The notes: generated by a model from the sequence alone, not told the origin. A stretch of 64,000 nucleotides of DNA from Bacillota bacterium (GCA_021846565.1 JAJZWS010000005.1:22927-86926), one strand, 5' to 3'; counted from the stretch's first letter, positions 42,561 through 53,767 are shown. Made by a program: numbers and translations.

Positions 42561-44108
42561 CTACCGATCCGCGTCGGCCACCGACAAACCCAAGGTGCTG
42601 ACGATAATGGGAAAGTCCTGAAAGGCGAAGTCGCGCACGGCGTCAGCCAGGCCGTGCCAGTTCAGAAAGGCCGGTGTCATGATGTGGCATCGGTCAACGG
42701 TTCCGGCGCTCCCGATCCGCACCCAGTACGCGAGCGCGCCCGATGGCGCCTCCACGGCGGCCAATCCCACTCCCGGGACCACCGGGACGGGAGTCTGGAC
42801 CGGGCCGGCGGGCAGGGAGGCGGCGCACCGCTGGATCAGGTCCACCGACGCCGCCACTTCCCGGCGAAACACACGGAACCGCGCGTACCCGTCGCCCTCC
42901 GACTCGATGACCGGCGTGACGGGATGCTGGTCGTACGCGGCATACGGGTGCCAGCAGCGCACGTCGGCCGGGGCCCCAGACGCTCGGCCCACCGGTCCCA
43001 CCAAACCCAGGGTGGCGGCCCGTGGGGGAGGCAGGATGCCCACCGCTTCCAGACGGTCCAAAAAGCTGTTGTCAAACGTTAGCCGATGGCAGACCGCCTG
43101 GACCGCCGCCACCGCCTCGACGCCGGCCTCGGCCAGGGCGTGGAGCGCGTCGTCTCCGGGATCCCGGGAGAGGCCACCCAGGGCCACCAGACCAAACAGG
43201 TAGCGATGCCCCAGGTACCGCGCCGACTGCTGCAGCAGGCGCTCCTCCACGGCGGCCAGGAGATTGGCGGGGACGGAGAGGCCGGTGGATTCCACGATGC
43301 CGGCGAGCGTGCCCACGTGGCTTCGCAGGCGCTCCCATTCGGCCAGCACGGTTCGGAGGGCACGCGCCCGGGGTGGGACGACGGCCGCGGCCACGGCCTC
43401 GACGGCTTGTGCGAAGGCGAGGCCATGGGCAAAGGCCTGCATGCCGTTTACGCGCTCGGCAACCAGCACCGCCCGGTTGGGCGTTTGCCGTTCCATGAGC
43501 TTCTCGAGTCCCCGGTACTTGTAAAACAGACGCACGTGCGCGTGCATGATTTCCTCGCCCACGGTCTCCAACAGGAACCGCACGGACTCCTGGGCCCCCG
43601 AAAACACGGGGCCGACCGGCATCACGAAGCGACCGGGCGCCTGCACGATGCGGGGCGGTTCGTACGGGTCCCGACCGCCGCCGTGGGCGGGAGGCTCCGG
43701 CCGCATGCGCATCGGTGCCAGACGTTCCGCCCAATCTTCATCGTGCAGGATGAAGTCGCCCAGTTGAGGGTGTCCCGCAAAATTGACGCCAAACAGGTCC
43801 TCAGCCTCCCGCTCGGCCCAGTCGGCGGCAAATACGGTGGGCGTAATGCTGGGCACGACCGCCCCGTCCATCGCGACGTCCACCAAAAGCCACCGCGCTT
43901 CAGGACCCATCCACACATACTGGAGGTGCGGCGGGGGCGACCCCGTCGGGTGTTCCACCACCAGCCCGATGAAGAGGGGATGGTTCTCTGCCATGAGCCG
44001 CCGCACCGTGTCCGGCAACGTGGCTTGGGAGGTGCTGACCATTTGCAGGGGCTCGCGGCCGGCGGGCGCGTCCGGCGCGCCCACTCTCGGCGCATCCGTG
44101 CGGTTCAT
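42561..44108 (-). CDS. NuoC-NuoD-type fusion subunit without Ni ligands, complex 2
   Basis: The 515 aa contain a complete NuoC-like domain (about 30-150; DWAEREAEDLFGVNFAGHP) followed by a NiFe-large-subunit/NuoD-like domain. The first nickel motif ERVCGIC reads ERVNGMQ (218-224), and the C-terminus DFPIIVSTLGLSVADADR has no DPCxxC. So the NiFe site cannot form. Other conserved family segments remain (YKYRGLEKLME, FDNSFLDRLEAVG). GAGAGGAG precedes ATG 44108. Likely an electron acceptor or quinone-type site rather than H2 chemistry (inference). Confidence 0.88.
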   Translation of the reverse strand: MNRTDAPRVGAPDAPAGREPLQMVSTSQATLPDTVRRLMAENHPLFIGLVVEHPTGSPPPHLQYVWMGPEARWLLVDVAMDGAVVPSITPTVFAADWAEREAEDLFGVNFAGHPQLGDFILHDEDWAERLAPMRMRPEPPAHGGGRDPYEPPRIVQAPGRFVMPVGPVFSGAQESVRFLLETVGEEIMHAHVRLFYKYRGLEKLMERQTPNRAVLVAERVNGMQAFAHGLAFAQAVEAVAAAVVPPRARALRTVLAEWERLRSHVGTLAGIVESTGLSVPANLLAAVEERLLQQSARYLGHRYLFGLVALGGLSRDPGDDALHALAEAGVEAVAAVQAVCHRLTFDNSFLDRLEAVGILPPPRAATLGLVGPVGRASGAPADVRCWHPYAAYDQHPVTPVIESEGDGYARFRVFRREVAASVDLIQRCAASLPAGPVQTPVPVVPGVGLAAVEAPSGALAYWVRIGSAGTVDRCHIMTPAFLNWHGLADAVRDFAFQDFPIIVSTLGLSVADADR

Positions 44109-44188
44109 CCTCGTTCTCCTCTCTCGGGCGAGCGTCTAATCACCGGGTCGCCCTGCTTTGGATGAGCATCGGCACCCCCGGCCCCCCA

Positions 44189-45634
44189 TCAGCGCAAGGT
44201 GGCGGCGGCCATGCCCAACAAGTGATAAAGTGGCAGGGGAAGGTAGATCCCCAGCACGACCACGGGAACAATCCCCACGAGCATCGCGGCCGCTACCGAC
44301 CGGGGGAGCCGTACTGGCCCGTGCGTGGGGTGGCCAAATATCATGCCCCCCGTTCGGCGCAGAATCCCCAGAAAGGCAATGGCCAGGAACACCAGCAGCA
44401 GCGCGAGCACCAAGTAATCCTGCGCGGTGGCGGCCGCACGGAAAATCGTCAGCTCGCTGAGAAACACCGCAAACGGGGGCGCCCCCGCAATGGCCAAGGC
44501 CCCCACGAACAGGGCCGCCGCCGCCACCGGAGCGCTTCGCAAGAGACCGCGGACGTCCCCGATGGTGCGGGTGCCGGTCGCCAACAGCACACTGCCGCTG
44601 CCATAAAAGGCGAGCGACTTGGTGAGGCCGTGGGTCGTCAGTTGGTAGACGCAGGCCAGCGCCCCCAATGGCCCCAAGCCCAGACACAACAGCAGCATGC
44701 CCATGTGTTCCACCGTTGAAAAGGCAAAGAGGCGCTTGTAGTCATGCACCTGGAGCAGCAGGAAGGCCGCCGTGCCCACCGACACCAGCCCCACGACCAG
44801 AGCCCACGACTGCGGCGACAATCCCGGCACGGCCGTGAACACTGGCCAAAGCCGCAGGATAACGTACAGCACCGTGCTCACCTCGACGCCCGACAGCAAG
44901 GCGCAGACCGGGGTGGGTGCTTGGGAGTGGGCGTCCGGCAGCCAGGTGTGCATCGGCACTAGGCCCACTTTGGCACCAAAGCCAATCAGGATAAGCACAA
45001 ACGCCAGCGCCACGACCCCCGCCGGCATGTGCGGTGCCGTCCGAATCAGCGCGCTCCACGTCTGAACCGTCACGTGGTTGCGCGTCAAGCCCCACAGCAG
45101 TAGGAAAATGCCGAACGCGGCCACCGTGGCCCCCATAATCGTGATGACCGCGTACTTCCATGCGGCCTCCAACGCTTCGCGGGTGTTGGCGAAGCTCACG
45201 AGAAAGATGGACAGGACGGTCGTGAGCTCGATGGCCACCCAGGTAAGTACGGGCTGCAGCAGCAGCGGCACCACAAACAGCGACGCTTGAAAGAGATTGA
45301 GGTTAAGAAAGTACCGCCGCTGACGCGCCGGGTCCCCCGGGGCGAGGTGAGGAATGTACCCCCAGGAGTAGGCGGCCGCGGTGAGGCCCACAAAGCCCTG
45401 CAACACCAGGATCAGGGCCGCAAGCGCGTTGACGCCGATCCATCCGGGCAGCAGCACCCCGCCGACGTGGCGCGTCACGTCGCTCGCGACCGCCAGCGAC
45501 GCGGCAAACGCCAGCAGGGCGGTTGCCAACGTGCTGAGCTTCGCCACCCGGACGTTCTTCACCACCAGGCAGAGCGCGGCGGACACCAGCGGGGCGGCCG
45601 GAATCACCCCCAGCAGCATGGCCGAAAGCCTCAT
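44189..45634 (-). CDS. HyfF-like antiporter-type subunit, complex 2
   Basis: The 481 aa belong to the NuoM/N-type ion pumps. TM5 glutamate (WVAIELTTVL), TM7 lysine (GFGAKVGLVPMHTWLPDAH) and the YKRLFAFSTVEHMG segment are all kept. ATG 45634 overlaps the HyfE stop codon (ATGA) and is preceded by GAGGGGGTG. It is followed by an 80-bp gap before the NuoCD-type gene. Confidence 0.9.
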   Translation of the reverse strand: MRLSAMLLGVIPAAPLVSAALCLVVKNVRVAKLSTLATALLAFAASLAVASDVTRHVGGVLLPGWIGVNALAALILVLQGFVGLTAAAYSWGYIPHLAPGDPARQRRYFLNLNLFQASLFVVPLLLQPVLTWVAIELTTVLSIFLVSFANTREALEAAWKYAVITIMGATVAAFGIFLLLWGLTRNHVTVQTWSALIRTAPHMPAGVVALAFVLILIGFGAKVGLVPMHTWLPDAHSQAPTPVCALLSGVEVSTVLYVILRLWPVFTAVPGLSPQSWALVVGLVSVGTAAFLLLQVHDYKRLFAFSTVEHMGMLLLCLGLGPLGALACVYQLTTHGLTKSLAFYGSGSVLLATGTRTIGDVRGLLRSAPVAAAALFVGALAIAGAPPFAVFLSELTIFRAAATAQDYLVLALLLVFLAIAFLGILRRTGGMIFGHPTHGPVRLPRSVAAAMLVGIVPVVVLGIYLPLPLYHLLGMAAATLR

Positions 45635-46296
45635 CGCGGCACCCCCTCGCCCAGCTGCTGCAGGCTGCTCACTTCCGTGCTGCCGAGGTGCTGCGCGATG
45701 GTGCGCGTCAGGATGGCGACCACCAGCACCACCATCACCCCTTCGAGCCCCGCGGCGGCTTCGACGATGGCCGACGAGGTGGTGATGGCCACGCCGGCAA
45801 AGAAGACGCCGTTATCTATGGCCATGAGGCTCAGCACCTGTGCCACCGCCTCGCGGCGAATGGCGAGCGTGTACACGCCAATCAGGAGCGCCGCTAATCC
45901 AAGCGGCAGGTTCACTGCCGCCCGCGCCGCAGGGGGCCCCAGCAGTGGGGCCACCAGAAAAAACGCCAACACCGTCAAGCCCAGCATGAGCAGCAGGGAC
46001 ACCGGCACGTTGACGGCCGACTCGATTTCCCGTCGGGCACGCAGCTCCTGGCCCAGGGTGCGCGTGAGGACGCCCGGAATGACAATGACTTTGGCCGCGA
46101 CGGTGATGAGGGCCACCACCGCCAGCTCGGTCGAGTGGTGCAGCAGCGCGAGCAGCACAGTCGACAGCACCAGAAGCAGCGACTGTCCCACGAACGCGCG
46201 CAGCACGGACTGAATCTGCCGAGACACCATGAGCAAGAACGTCATCAGAATAAACAGGGCGCCTACGACGGTATTTAGACTTGCCAGTGCCGCCAC
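45631..46296 (-). CDS. HyfE-like membrane subunit, complex 2
   Basis: The 221 aa (7 predicted helices) match hydrogenase-4 component E in length and features, for instance SLMAIDNGVFFAG and LITVAAKVIVIPGVL. I place the start at GTG 46296, which has GGGAGG 7 bp upstream, rather than the ORF-track start 23 codons earlier. It is better conserved than its complex 1 counterpart. Confidence 0.85.
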   Translation of the reverse strand: MAALASLNTVVGALFILMTFLLMVSRQIQSVLRAFVGQSLLLVLSTVLLALLHHSTELAVVALITVAAKVIVIPGVLTRTLGQELRARREIESAVNVPVSLLLMLGLTVLAFFLVAPLLGPPAARAAVNLPLGLAALLIGVYTLAIRREAVAQVLSLMAIDNGVFFAGVAITTSSAIVEAAAGLEGVMVVLVVAILTRTIAQHLGSTEVSSLQQLGEGVPR

Positions 46297-46395
46297 GTTG
46301 TTGCCTCCCACGTCGTTAAAACCTTCGCCAGCGCCACATATCGTCCGAAGACCACGGGACGGCAAAACCGGGGAGCGGACCTCAAAGCAGAGAGC

Positions 46396-47346
46396 TCAAA
46401 GATGAAACGGCTGCACCATCATGGCCAGCACCGCCACCACAAAGGCCAACCCTAAGAAATTCTCGATGCGAAACAACCGCAGCTTCGCCAGCGATGTTTC
46501 GATGCCCGCCACCACGGCGAGGAACACCACGAGCTTCAGCGAAACCAGCAGGACGCCGAGTGCCACGGCGCCAGCCGCCGGCGAGGTGGCCAGGCCCCAT
46601 GGCGTGACCAGGACGTTCAGGAGGACGAGGCTCAGCACCATCAGTTTGATGTGGCCGCCCCACTTGACCAGCGCCGCCGAGCGCCCGGAAAACTCGAGCG
46701 TTTTGGCCTCATCGATCATGGCCAGTTCAAAATGGCCGGACGGGTTGTCGACCGGGATCCGGCCCGTCTCCGCCAGGATGATCATGACGAAGGCGGCGAC
46801 AATCAGCAGATGGGTCGGCGACACCAGCGCAGCCGTTGACGTCACCCAGTGAGCCTGCACCACATATGGGATGGTGGAATTGGCCGCAAAGGACACCGAG
46901 AAAAACACGATCATGAAGATGGGCTCCACCAGCGAGCTGACCATCCGGGTTCGGCTGGTCCCCATGGGACCGTACGGATTGCCTCCGTCAATGGCGGCCA
47001 GGGTCAGAAAGAAGCCACCCAGCCCCAGGATGAAGCCGGCCGCCACCATGTCGCCCATGAACGCCCAGAACAGCGGGAAGTCCGTGAGGGCGGGAATCAG
47101 CATCGTCACCAGCAGCGGCGCCACAAAGTACATGAACGGCGCGAACCGGAAGATCCAGGTGGAATCTTCTGGGATCACCTCATCTTTGTGAAAGAGCTTG
47201 CCGAGGTCAAAGTACGGCTGCCAGATGCTGGGCCCCAATCGGCCTTGCAAGCGCTCCTCGAAGCGGTTGAGTATGCCGCGAAACAAAGGAGCGGCCGCCA
47301 GGACGAAGGCGACCTGGACAAGGTTGAGCACGAGGCCCTGGATCAT
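46396..47346 (-). CDS. HyfC/HycD/NuoH-like membrane subunit, complex 2
   Basis: The 316 aa, 8 helices, carry the NuoH-type loop ETGRIPVDNP and HFELAMIDEAKTLEFSG, in which the conserved His, Glu and acidic residues are present (contrast operon 1). ATG 47346 is the probable start; GTG 47352 is possible. It is the first gene of the minus-strand operon and follows a consensus promoter. The 99-bp gap to hyfE shows no ORF. Confidence 0.9.
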   Translation of the reverse strand: MIQGLVLNLVQVAFVLAAAPLFRGILNRFEERLQGRLGPSIWQPYFDLGKLFHKDEVIPEDSTWIFRFAPFMYFVAPLLVTMLIPALTDFPLFWAFMGDMVAAGFILGLGGFFLTLAAIDGGNPYGPMGTSRTRMVSSLVEPIFMIVFFSVSFAANSTIPYVVQAHWVTSTAALVSPTHLLIVAAFVMIILAETGRIPVDNPSGHFELAMIDEAKTLEFSGRSAALVKWGGHIKLMVLSLVLLNVLVTPWGLATSPAAGAVALGVLLVSLKLVVFLAVVAGIETSLAKLRLFRIENFLGLAFVVAVLAMMVQPFHL

Positions 47347-47500
47347 CTCCACCCGCCCCCCGTCCCAAAGTCCTCCGCAAAACAAAATGACCCCAGCAGC
47401 TTTAGTACTGCCAGGAGTCATTAACCGCTGTGCGGTAATTTTGGACGATTGTCCGCGGCGGATTCCATCGCCGCTCAGCCTCCATATCGCGTCTCCGAAA

Positions 47501-47528
47501 AGTTTAGCACGACAGAACTCCGTGTCAA
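47501..47528 (-). promoter_or_regulatory. promoter of hyf-like operon 2
   Basis: On the minus strand TTGACA, a 16-bp spacer and TAAACT, about 155 bp before the first gene. The leader contains a small inverted repeat ACCGC-ACA-GCGGT (47424-47436) that could be an operator. Confidence 0.6.
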
Positions 47529-47772
47529 TCGGATGTGGACTCTATAGGGAATCTTGGCCTGCGAGTGCCAGGGGTCAGGCATACGCGTGGCTCATGTTCG
47601 GGGGCTGCCCTTTCCCAACCCCCTTCGACGGTGTGGGCGATCCGCATGCAGAGGCGCGGCAACCAGGGAACCCTCCCCTTCTGATGCGAGGGGTGAGCTG
47701 CTACAGGATATGACGGCGAGATGCAGCAACCACCACCGGAGGCGACGCGGCCGCGCTCGCCCCCGGACGAAC

Positions 47773-48531
47773 TCAGGGTCGGACCGCCACCAGCAAGACC
47801 CGGTACTTCAAAAACGTGTCCTCGGGGAACAGCGCGTGACGAACGGCATCGGGCCACCGGTCCATCTGCTGGAAGGCGGCCTGCCCCTCTGAAGAGTTGG
47901 GGGTGACGGGGGCGAGCCACTCTTCGCGGGTCATCGGTTCCACGGTCAGCTCCATCCACTGCAGGCGCAAGTCCGCGCTCAGCAGATGGCCCACCCATTG
48001 GTCCACCGTCTGGGCGGCCACATGCGATCGGTCTCGGAGACGCTCTATCTCGTTGAGCGCGTCCATGCTGGCGGCCGGCGCGCTCAGGTCGGAGATGCCC
48101 AACCGCCCGCCGGGCTTCAGCACGCGTCGGCTTTCGCGCAGTACCTGTGGGAGGTCCGGAAAGTGGTGCGCGGCCCGCCGGCAGACGACCGCGTCAAACT
48201 GGCCGGCCTCGCACGGCAATCGCGCGGCATCGGCTTGGAGCCAGGTGATGGGATGCGGCAGCGCGCGCTCCTGCTCGGCCGCCCGGGCCACGGCCAGCAT
48301 TTCCGGGGTGAGGTCGGCCGCCGTCACCGTGAGCCCGCGATTCGCCAGCTGAAACGCGACGTGGCCAGGACCCGTCGCGAGGTCGAGGGCCTGCTGGCCC
48401 GGTGCCAGGTCGAGGGCGTCCAGGAGGCGCGCCAAGTCGGCTCCACGGGCATGGCGTTCACTGGTCGCATAGTCGCGGGCATGCTGCCCAAAGTACCGTT
48501 GCACATCCCGTCCGGTCCCGTTCGTGCTCAT
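47773..48531 (-). CDS. class I SAM-dependent methyltransferase (UbiE/Coq5-like)
   Basis: The 252 aa hold DLATGPGHVAFQLANRG (SAM motif I), ADLTPEMLAVAR, QADAARLPCEAGQFDAVVCRRAAHHF and SRRVLKPGGRLGISDL. The substrate is unknown; the sequence resembles methyltransferases acting on small molecules. It is divergent from a LysR gene, and the LysR-type palindrome sits at the right distance upstream of a TATAGT -10, so it is the likely LysR target. Confidence 0.85.
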   Translation of the reverse strand: MSTNGTGRDVQRYFGQHARDYATSERHARGADLARLLDALDLAPGQQALDLATGPGHVAFQLANRGLTVTAADLTPEMLAVARAAEQERALPHPITWLQADAARLPCEAGQFDAVVCRRAAHHFPDLPQVLRESRRVLKPGGRLGISDLSAPAASMDALNEIERLRDRSHVAAQTVDQWVGHLLSADLRLQWMELTVEPMTREEWLAPVTPNSSEGQAAFQQMDRWPDAVRHALFPEDTFLKYRVLLVAVRP

Positions 48532-48578
48532 GCGGCGTCAGCCTCCGTTTCGTATGCCAGATCGCTTTCCGCCGCTCC

Positions 48579-48642
48579 ACTATAAGGCAACGCCGCCGAC
48601 CATTGGCGTCGGGCATGCAAGTGTGGTTGCATAGATTGCAAC
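48579..48642. promoter_or_regulatory. LysR-type operator and divergent -10 element
   Basis: GTTGCA-TAGAT-TGCAAC (48626-48642) is a perfect T-N11-A inverted repeat. A further TGCAA half-site at 48616-48620 makes a second overlapping repeat. On the minus strand TATAGT (48579-48584) is the -10 of the methyltransferase gene. The palindrome centre is then near -62, the standard activator position for LysR regulators. Confidence 0.65.
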
Positions 48643-48655
48643 ACACCGAAGGGGG

Positions 48656-49558
48656 GTGGAGGTTCTGAAGCTCCCGGATCTCGACCTGAAAGACATGGTG
48701 CTGGCGACGGCGTTGGCAGACAGTCGGCACTTGGGGGCGGCCGCCCGGCATGTGGGGCTCTCCGTATCGGCGGCCAGTCATCGGCTGGCTCAGTTGGAGG
48801 GGCGCCTGGGCGTGCCGCTGTTTCATCGGACGCCAGCCGGCATGGAGCTGACAGGTCCGGGCACGCGCTTTGTGGCCGAGGCGCGGCGCGCGCTGGACGC
48901 GGCGGAAGCGGCGGCCGCGTCCGTACGCGGCGAGCACCCGGTCATCCGGGTGGGCTCGGCCTGGCTCATGGCCACCACCTGGCTGCCGCCGCTCTTAGCG
49001 GCGCTGGCCCACGCCCATGCCGATCAGATGGTAGAAGTGGCCACCGGACGGTCCCGAGAAGTGGCCCGCTGGGTGGAAGACGGTCGGGTGCGCGTGGGCT
49101 TGGTGCGAGCCACCGAGGCGCGGCCGGGAGTGCGGGCCTTTGTGGTGGGCGCCGATCCCGTGGTGTTGGTGGCGCCCGTCGGGCATCCCTGGCTACGAGA
49201 GGCCCCGCTGCCGGAACAACTGGATCGGGTGCCGTTTGTTGACGTGTCGCGTGACACCGGGTTCGGGCAGTTTGTCGCCGCGGCGCAGCGCGACCTGGGG
49301 ATCCACTGGCCCACCGCCGTTCGGGTGGACCACCTGGAGGCTGCGCTGGCGCTGGTGGAGGCGGGGGTGGGCCCGGCAGTGCTGCCGTTCTCGCTGGTGA
49401 ACCGACGGGCCGCGGCCGAGGTGGCACCCGTGGCCGTCTCGGGGCTCGTGTGGCCCCGACGGCCGCTGGCGCTCGTGATTCGGGCCGGGGATGCCCTGCC
49501 GCCCTGGGCCGCGGCGTGGCCGGCGCTGCTGCGCAGTTTGGTGCCGCGTCAGGGGTGA
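48656..49558 (+). CDS. LysR-family transcriptional regulator
   Basis: Residues 10-70 are the HTH (SRHLGAAARHVGLSVSAASHRLAQLEGRLGVPLFHR) and about 95-290 the periplasmic-binding-protein-like effector domain (IRVGSAWLMA, then AALALVEAGVGPAVLPFSLV). At 300 aa it has the family length. GTG 48656 is preceded by GAAGGGGG and lies just after the palindrome, in agreement with autoregulation. Effector unknown. Confidence 0.9.
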   Translation: MEVLKLPDLDLKDMVLATALADSRHLGAAARHVGLSVSAASHRLAQLEGRLGVPLFHRTPAGMELTGPGTRFVAEARRALDAAEAAAASVRGEHPVIRVGSAWLMATTWLPPLLAALAHAHADQMVEVATGRSREVARWVEDGRVRVGLVRATEARPGVRAFVVGADPVVLVAPVGHPWLREAPLPEQLDRVPFVDVSRDTGFGQFVAAAQRDLGIHWPTAVRVDHLEAALALVEAGVGPAVLPFSLVNRRAAAEVAPVAVSGLVWPRRPLALVIRAGDALPPWAAAWPALLRSLVPRQG

Positions 49559-49565
49559 CGGCGCC

Positions 49566-50387
49566 TCACGCCGGAGTGGGGTGGCGCTCCAGGAAGTCGA
49601 GCAGGAGATGGTTGACAATTCCCGGCGTTTCGATATGCGGCAGATGGCCCGCGTTCTCGATCACCGTTAGCTCTGCGGTGGGGACGCGCGCCGCCAGCAC
49701 GCGGCCGTATTCGACGGGGACAATCTGGTCGTGCCGGCCCCAGATGAGGAGAATCGGCATGGTGAGCCGCGGCAGCACTTCGGTGCGGTCCGGTCCCATG
49801 GGCGAGGCGCTCATGTACCGTCGGAAGGCGTCCCGGCCCCGGTTCAAGGCCTCGGCGTCTTCCATGGTCCGGTAGGGCGTCGTTCGCCGGTAGTGGTCGG
49901 GGTCGTGCACCAACTCCATCAGGTAGCGGTCGGGAGGAATGTCGAGCGGGTTCTTGGGGGCCAGCCCTTCGATGAGGACCGCCACGGCGTCCAACAAGAC
50001 CAGATGGGACAGACGGTCCGGACAGCGGATGGCAGCGGCCGTGGCCACCCGTCCGCCCATGGAGTTGCCGCCTAGCACTGCCCGCTCCAGTCCCACGCCT
50101 GCCATCCAGTCCAGCAGTACTGGGCCGAGATCGTCCACCGTCTCGACACCCGCCATCCACGCGGAACCGCCATGGCCCGGCAGGTCTGGCGCTAGCACCC
50201 GGAATTGGCTGGACAAGCCTTCGAGCTGGTACCAGAACGCCTTGCCGGTGCCACCGCCCCCGTGAAGCAGCACCAATGGGTACCCCGTGCCCGCCTCCAG
50301 GTGCGTCATCGGCACCCCGCGCACCGTGGTCGTGATTTGCCTGAGTTCACTTTGAGCTGTCCATGCATCCGTTGGATGTTTCGCCAC
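49566..50387 (-). CDS. alpha/beta-hydrolase-fold enzyme
   Basis: The 273 aa show the oxyanion region LLHGGGGTGKAFW, nucleophile elbow GGNSMGGRVA, the acid in WGRHDQIVPVE and the His in ENAGHLPHIE. The closest-looking families are meta-cleavage-product (C-C) hydrolases and esterases; which is not decidable. GTG 50387 has GGGAGGGGG upstream. A TTGACA at 50444-50449 (minus strand) may be its -35, with a weak -10 (TGTACG). Confidence 0.85.
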   Translation of the reverse strand: MAKHPTDAWTAQSELRQITTTVRGVPMTHLEAGTGYPLVLLHGGGGTGKAFWYQLEGLSSQFRVLAPDLPGHGGSAWMAGVETVDDLGPVLLDWMAGVGLERAVLGGNSMGGRVATAAAIRCPDRLSHLVLLDAVAVLIEGLAPKNPLDIPPDRYLMELVHDPDHYRRTTPYRTMEDAEALNRGRDAFRRYMSASPMGPDRTEVLPRLTMPILLIWGRHDQIVPVEYGRVLAARVPTAELTVIENAGHLPHIETPGIVNHLLLDFLERHPTPA

Positions 50388-50477
50388 GAGTCGGTCCCCC
50401 TCCCGTTGTGCCTCGTTGTCGTACAGTTGTCGGGTCTCCGTGCTGTCAATTGTACTGCATGAAGCGGCAGAGTGCGT

Positions 50478-50509
50478 GAAAACGGCGGGCCGATCTTATC
50501 GGCCCGCCG
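50478..50509 (-). terminator. Rho-independent terminator of hppA
   Basis: A perfect 12-bp stem CGGCGGGCCGAT/ATCGGCCCGCCG with a 3-nt loop, followed on the minus strand by TTTTC, 21 bp after the hppA stop codon. Confidence 0.85.
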
Positions 50510-50529
50510 CTTCCGATGACGCCGGGCCC

Positions 50530-52557
<2,028 letters not shown>

Positions 52558-52597
52558 AATTTAGGAGATGTCCTCCTCTCATCGGATGCCGCGACCA

Positions 52598-52626
52598 ATT
52601 ATGCGGAAGGGTCCGGAAAGCGTCAA
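52598..52626 (-). promoter_or_regulatory. promoter of hppA
   Basis: On the minus strand TTGACG, a 17-bp spacer and CATAAT, about 41 bp upstream of the hppA start codon. Downstream, AGGAG-GACAT-CTCCT (52563-52577) can fold back over the ribosome binding site. Confidence 0.7.
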
Positions 52627-52711
52627 CAAGGATAAGGAATGGAAGGGACTCGGACAAAGATGGAGAGCGCGCGTCATGCGGCCCGGTGCCTTGGCGGTCG
52701 GGTGCGAGGGC

Positions 52712-52717
52712 TATACT
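52712..52717 (+). promoter_or_regulatory. -10 element before thiL
   Basis: TATACT, 34 bp before the thiL start, with a TTGG-type weak -35 upstream at short spacing. Likely start of the thiL-tsaE-tsaB-rimI transcript. Confidence 0.35.
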
Positions 52718-52750
52718 GGAGTTGGGGAATCGGTCCGGCGGAGGTGGGAC

Positions 52751-53767
52751 ATGGCCACAGTGGCGGACGGGGGCGAAGCGTGGGTGATCGAGGCGGTGCG
52801 GCGCCGCATGGGGCCACCGCCGACCGGGGCCATCGGCATTGGGGACGATGCCGCCGTGCTCCCGGTGCCTCCGGGTGGTCGGATCTTGGCGTCGCAGGAC
52901 ATGCTGGTGGAGGGCATCCACTTTCGCCGCGACTGGATGCCCCCGGAGCGCATCGGTGCCAAGGCGGTGGCCGTGAACGTCAGCGACATGGCCGCGATGG
53001 GTGGTCGGCCGTTTGCCCTGCTGATGGCGCTCGCCCTGCCCGGGGCGCTGGATCGCGGGTGGGTGGGGCGCCTGCTGGACGGGGTCGCCGAGGCGGCAGC
53101 GGGGGCCGCGGCGCCAGTCGTGGGCGGGGACACCGTGGGCTCGCCCGCCGGAGTGGTGTTGGACATGGCCATCCTGGGCACGGCGGAGCGTCCCATCCTG
53201 CGAGCCGGTGCCCAGCCGGGGGACTGGCTGGTGGTGACTGGCCCGCTGGGTGGGTCCGCGGCGGGCCTAGCCTGCTTGGAAGGCGGTGCCGTCTGGCCGG
53301 GAGCCACCGCGCTGGAGACGGCCGCGCTGCGCCGACACGCCTGCCCGCCGGACAGACTGGACGCCGGCCGCGTGCTGGCCGGTTGCGCGCATGCCATGAC
53401 GGACATCTCTGACGGCTTCTGGACCGAGGTGGACGCCCTAGTGCAACCGATGGGCCTAGGAGCCGTCGTGGACCAGGAGCTCCTGCCGGTATGGCCCGAG
53501 GCGGCCGAGGTGGCGCGCCGGGTGGGCGCCCCGACTGACGCGCCGCTCCACTGGGCGCTCACCGGTGGAGAAGATTACGAACTGTTGGCGGCTGTGCCGG
53601 ACGAGCGGTGGCCGACCCTTCAGCGGGAGCTTTGGGCTATCGACGTCGAGGCGGTGGTGGTGGGGCGGGTCGAGCGAACCCCCGGGCTCCGGCTTGTGCG
53701 GGGAGGCCAGCGTGTGTCCTGGGACCCGGCGTCGCAGGGGGGGTTTGACCACTTTGGCCGGCGTTAG
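52751..53767 (+). CDS. thiL: thiamine-monophosphate kinase
   Basis: ATP-dependent last step of thiamine diphosphate synthesis. The 338 aa have GIGDDAAVLPVP, ASQDMLVEGIHFRRDW, AVNVSDMAAMGGRP, VVGGDTVGSP, MTDISDGFW and LTGGEDYELL, all Mg/ATP-binding elements of the PurM-like ThiL fold. ATG 52751 follows GGAGGTG. The end overlaps the probable start of tsaE, giving the Firmicute arrangement thiL-tsaE-tsaB-rimI. Confidence 0.95.
   Translation: MATVADGGEAWVIEAVRRRMGPPPTGAIGIGDDAAVLPVPPGGRILASQDMLVEGIHFRRDWMPPERIGAKAVAVNVSDMAAMGGRPFALLMALALPGALDRGWVGRLLDGVAEAAAGAAAPVVGGDTVGSPAGVVLDMAILGTAERPILRAGAQPGDWLVVTGPLGGSAAGLACLEGGAVWPGATALETAALRRHACPPDRLDAGRVLAGCAHAMTDISDGFWTEVDALVQPMGLGAVVDQELLPVWPEAAEVARRVGAPTDAPLHWALTGGEDYELLAAVPDERWPTLQRELWAIDVEAVVVGRVERTPGLRLVRGGQRVSWDPASQGGFDHFGRR

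Noticed and set aside
39690-47346. Calling operon 2 part of NADH dehydrogenase (complex I)
   Set aside because: There are no NADH-binding subunits (NuoE/F/G) and the gene order and HyfE subunit are of the hydrogenase-4 type.
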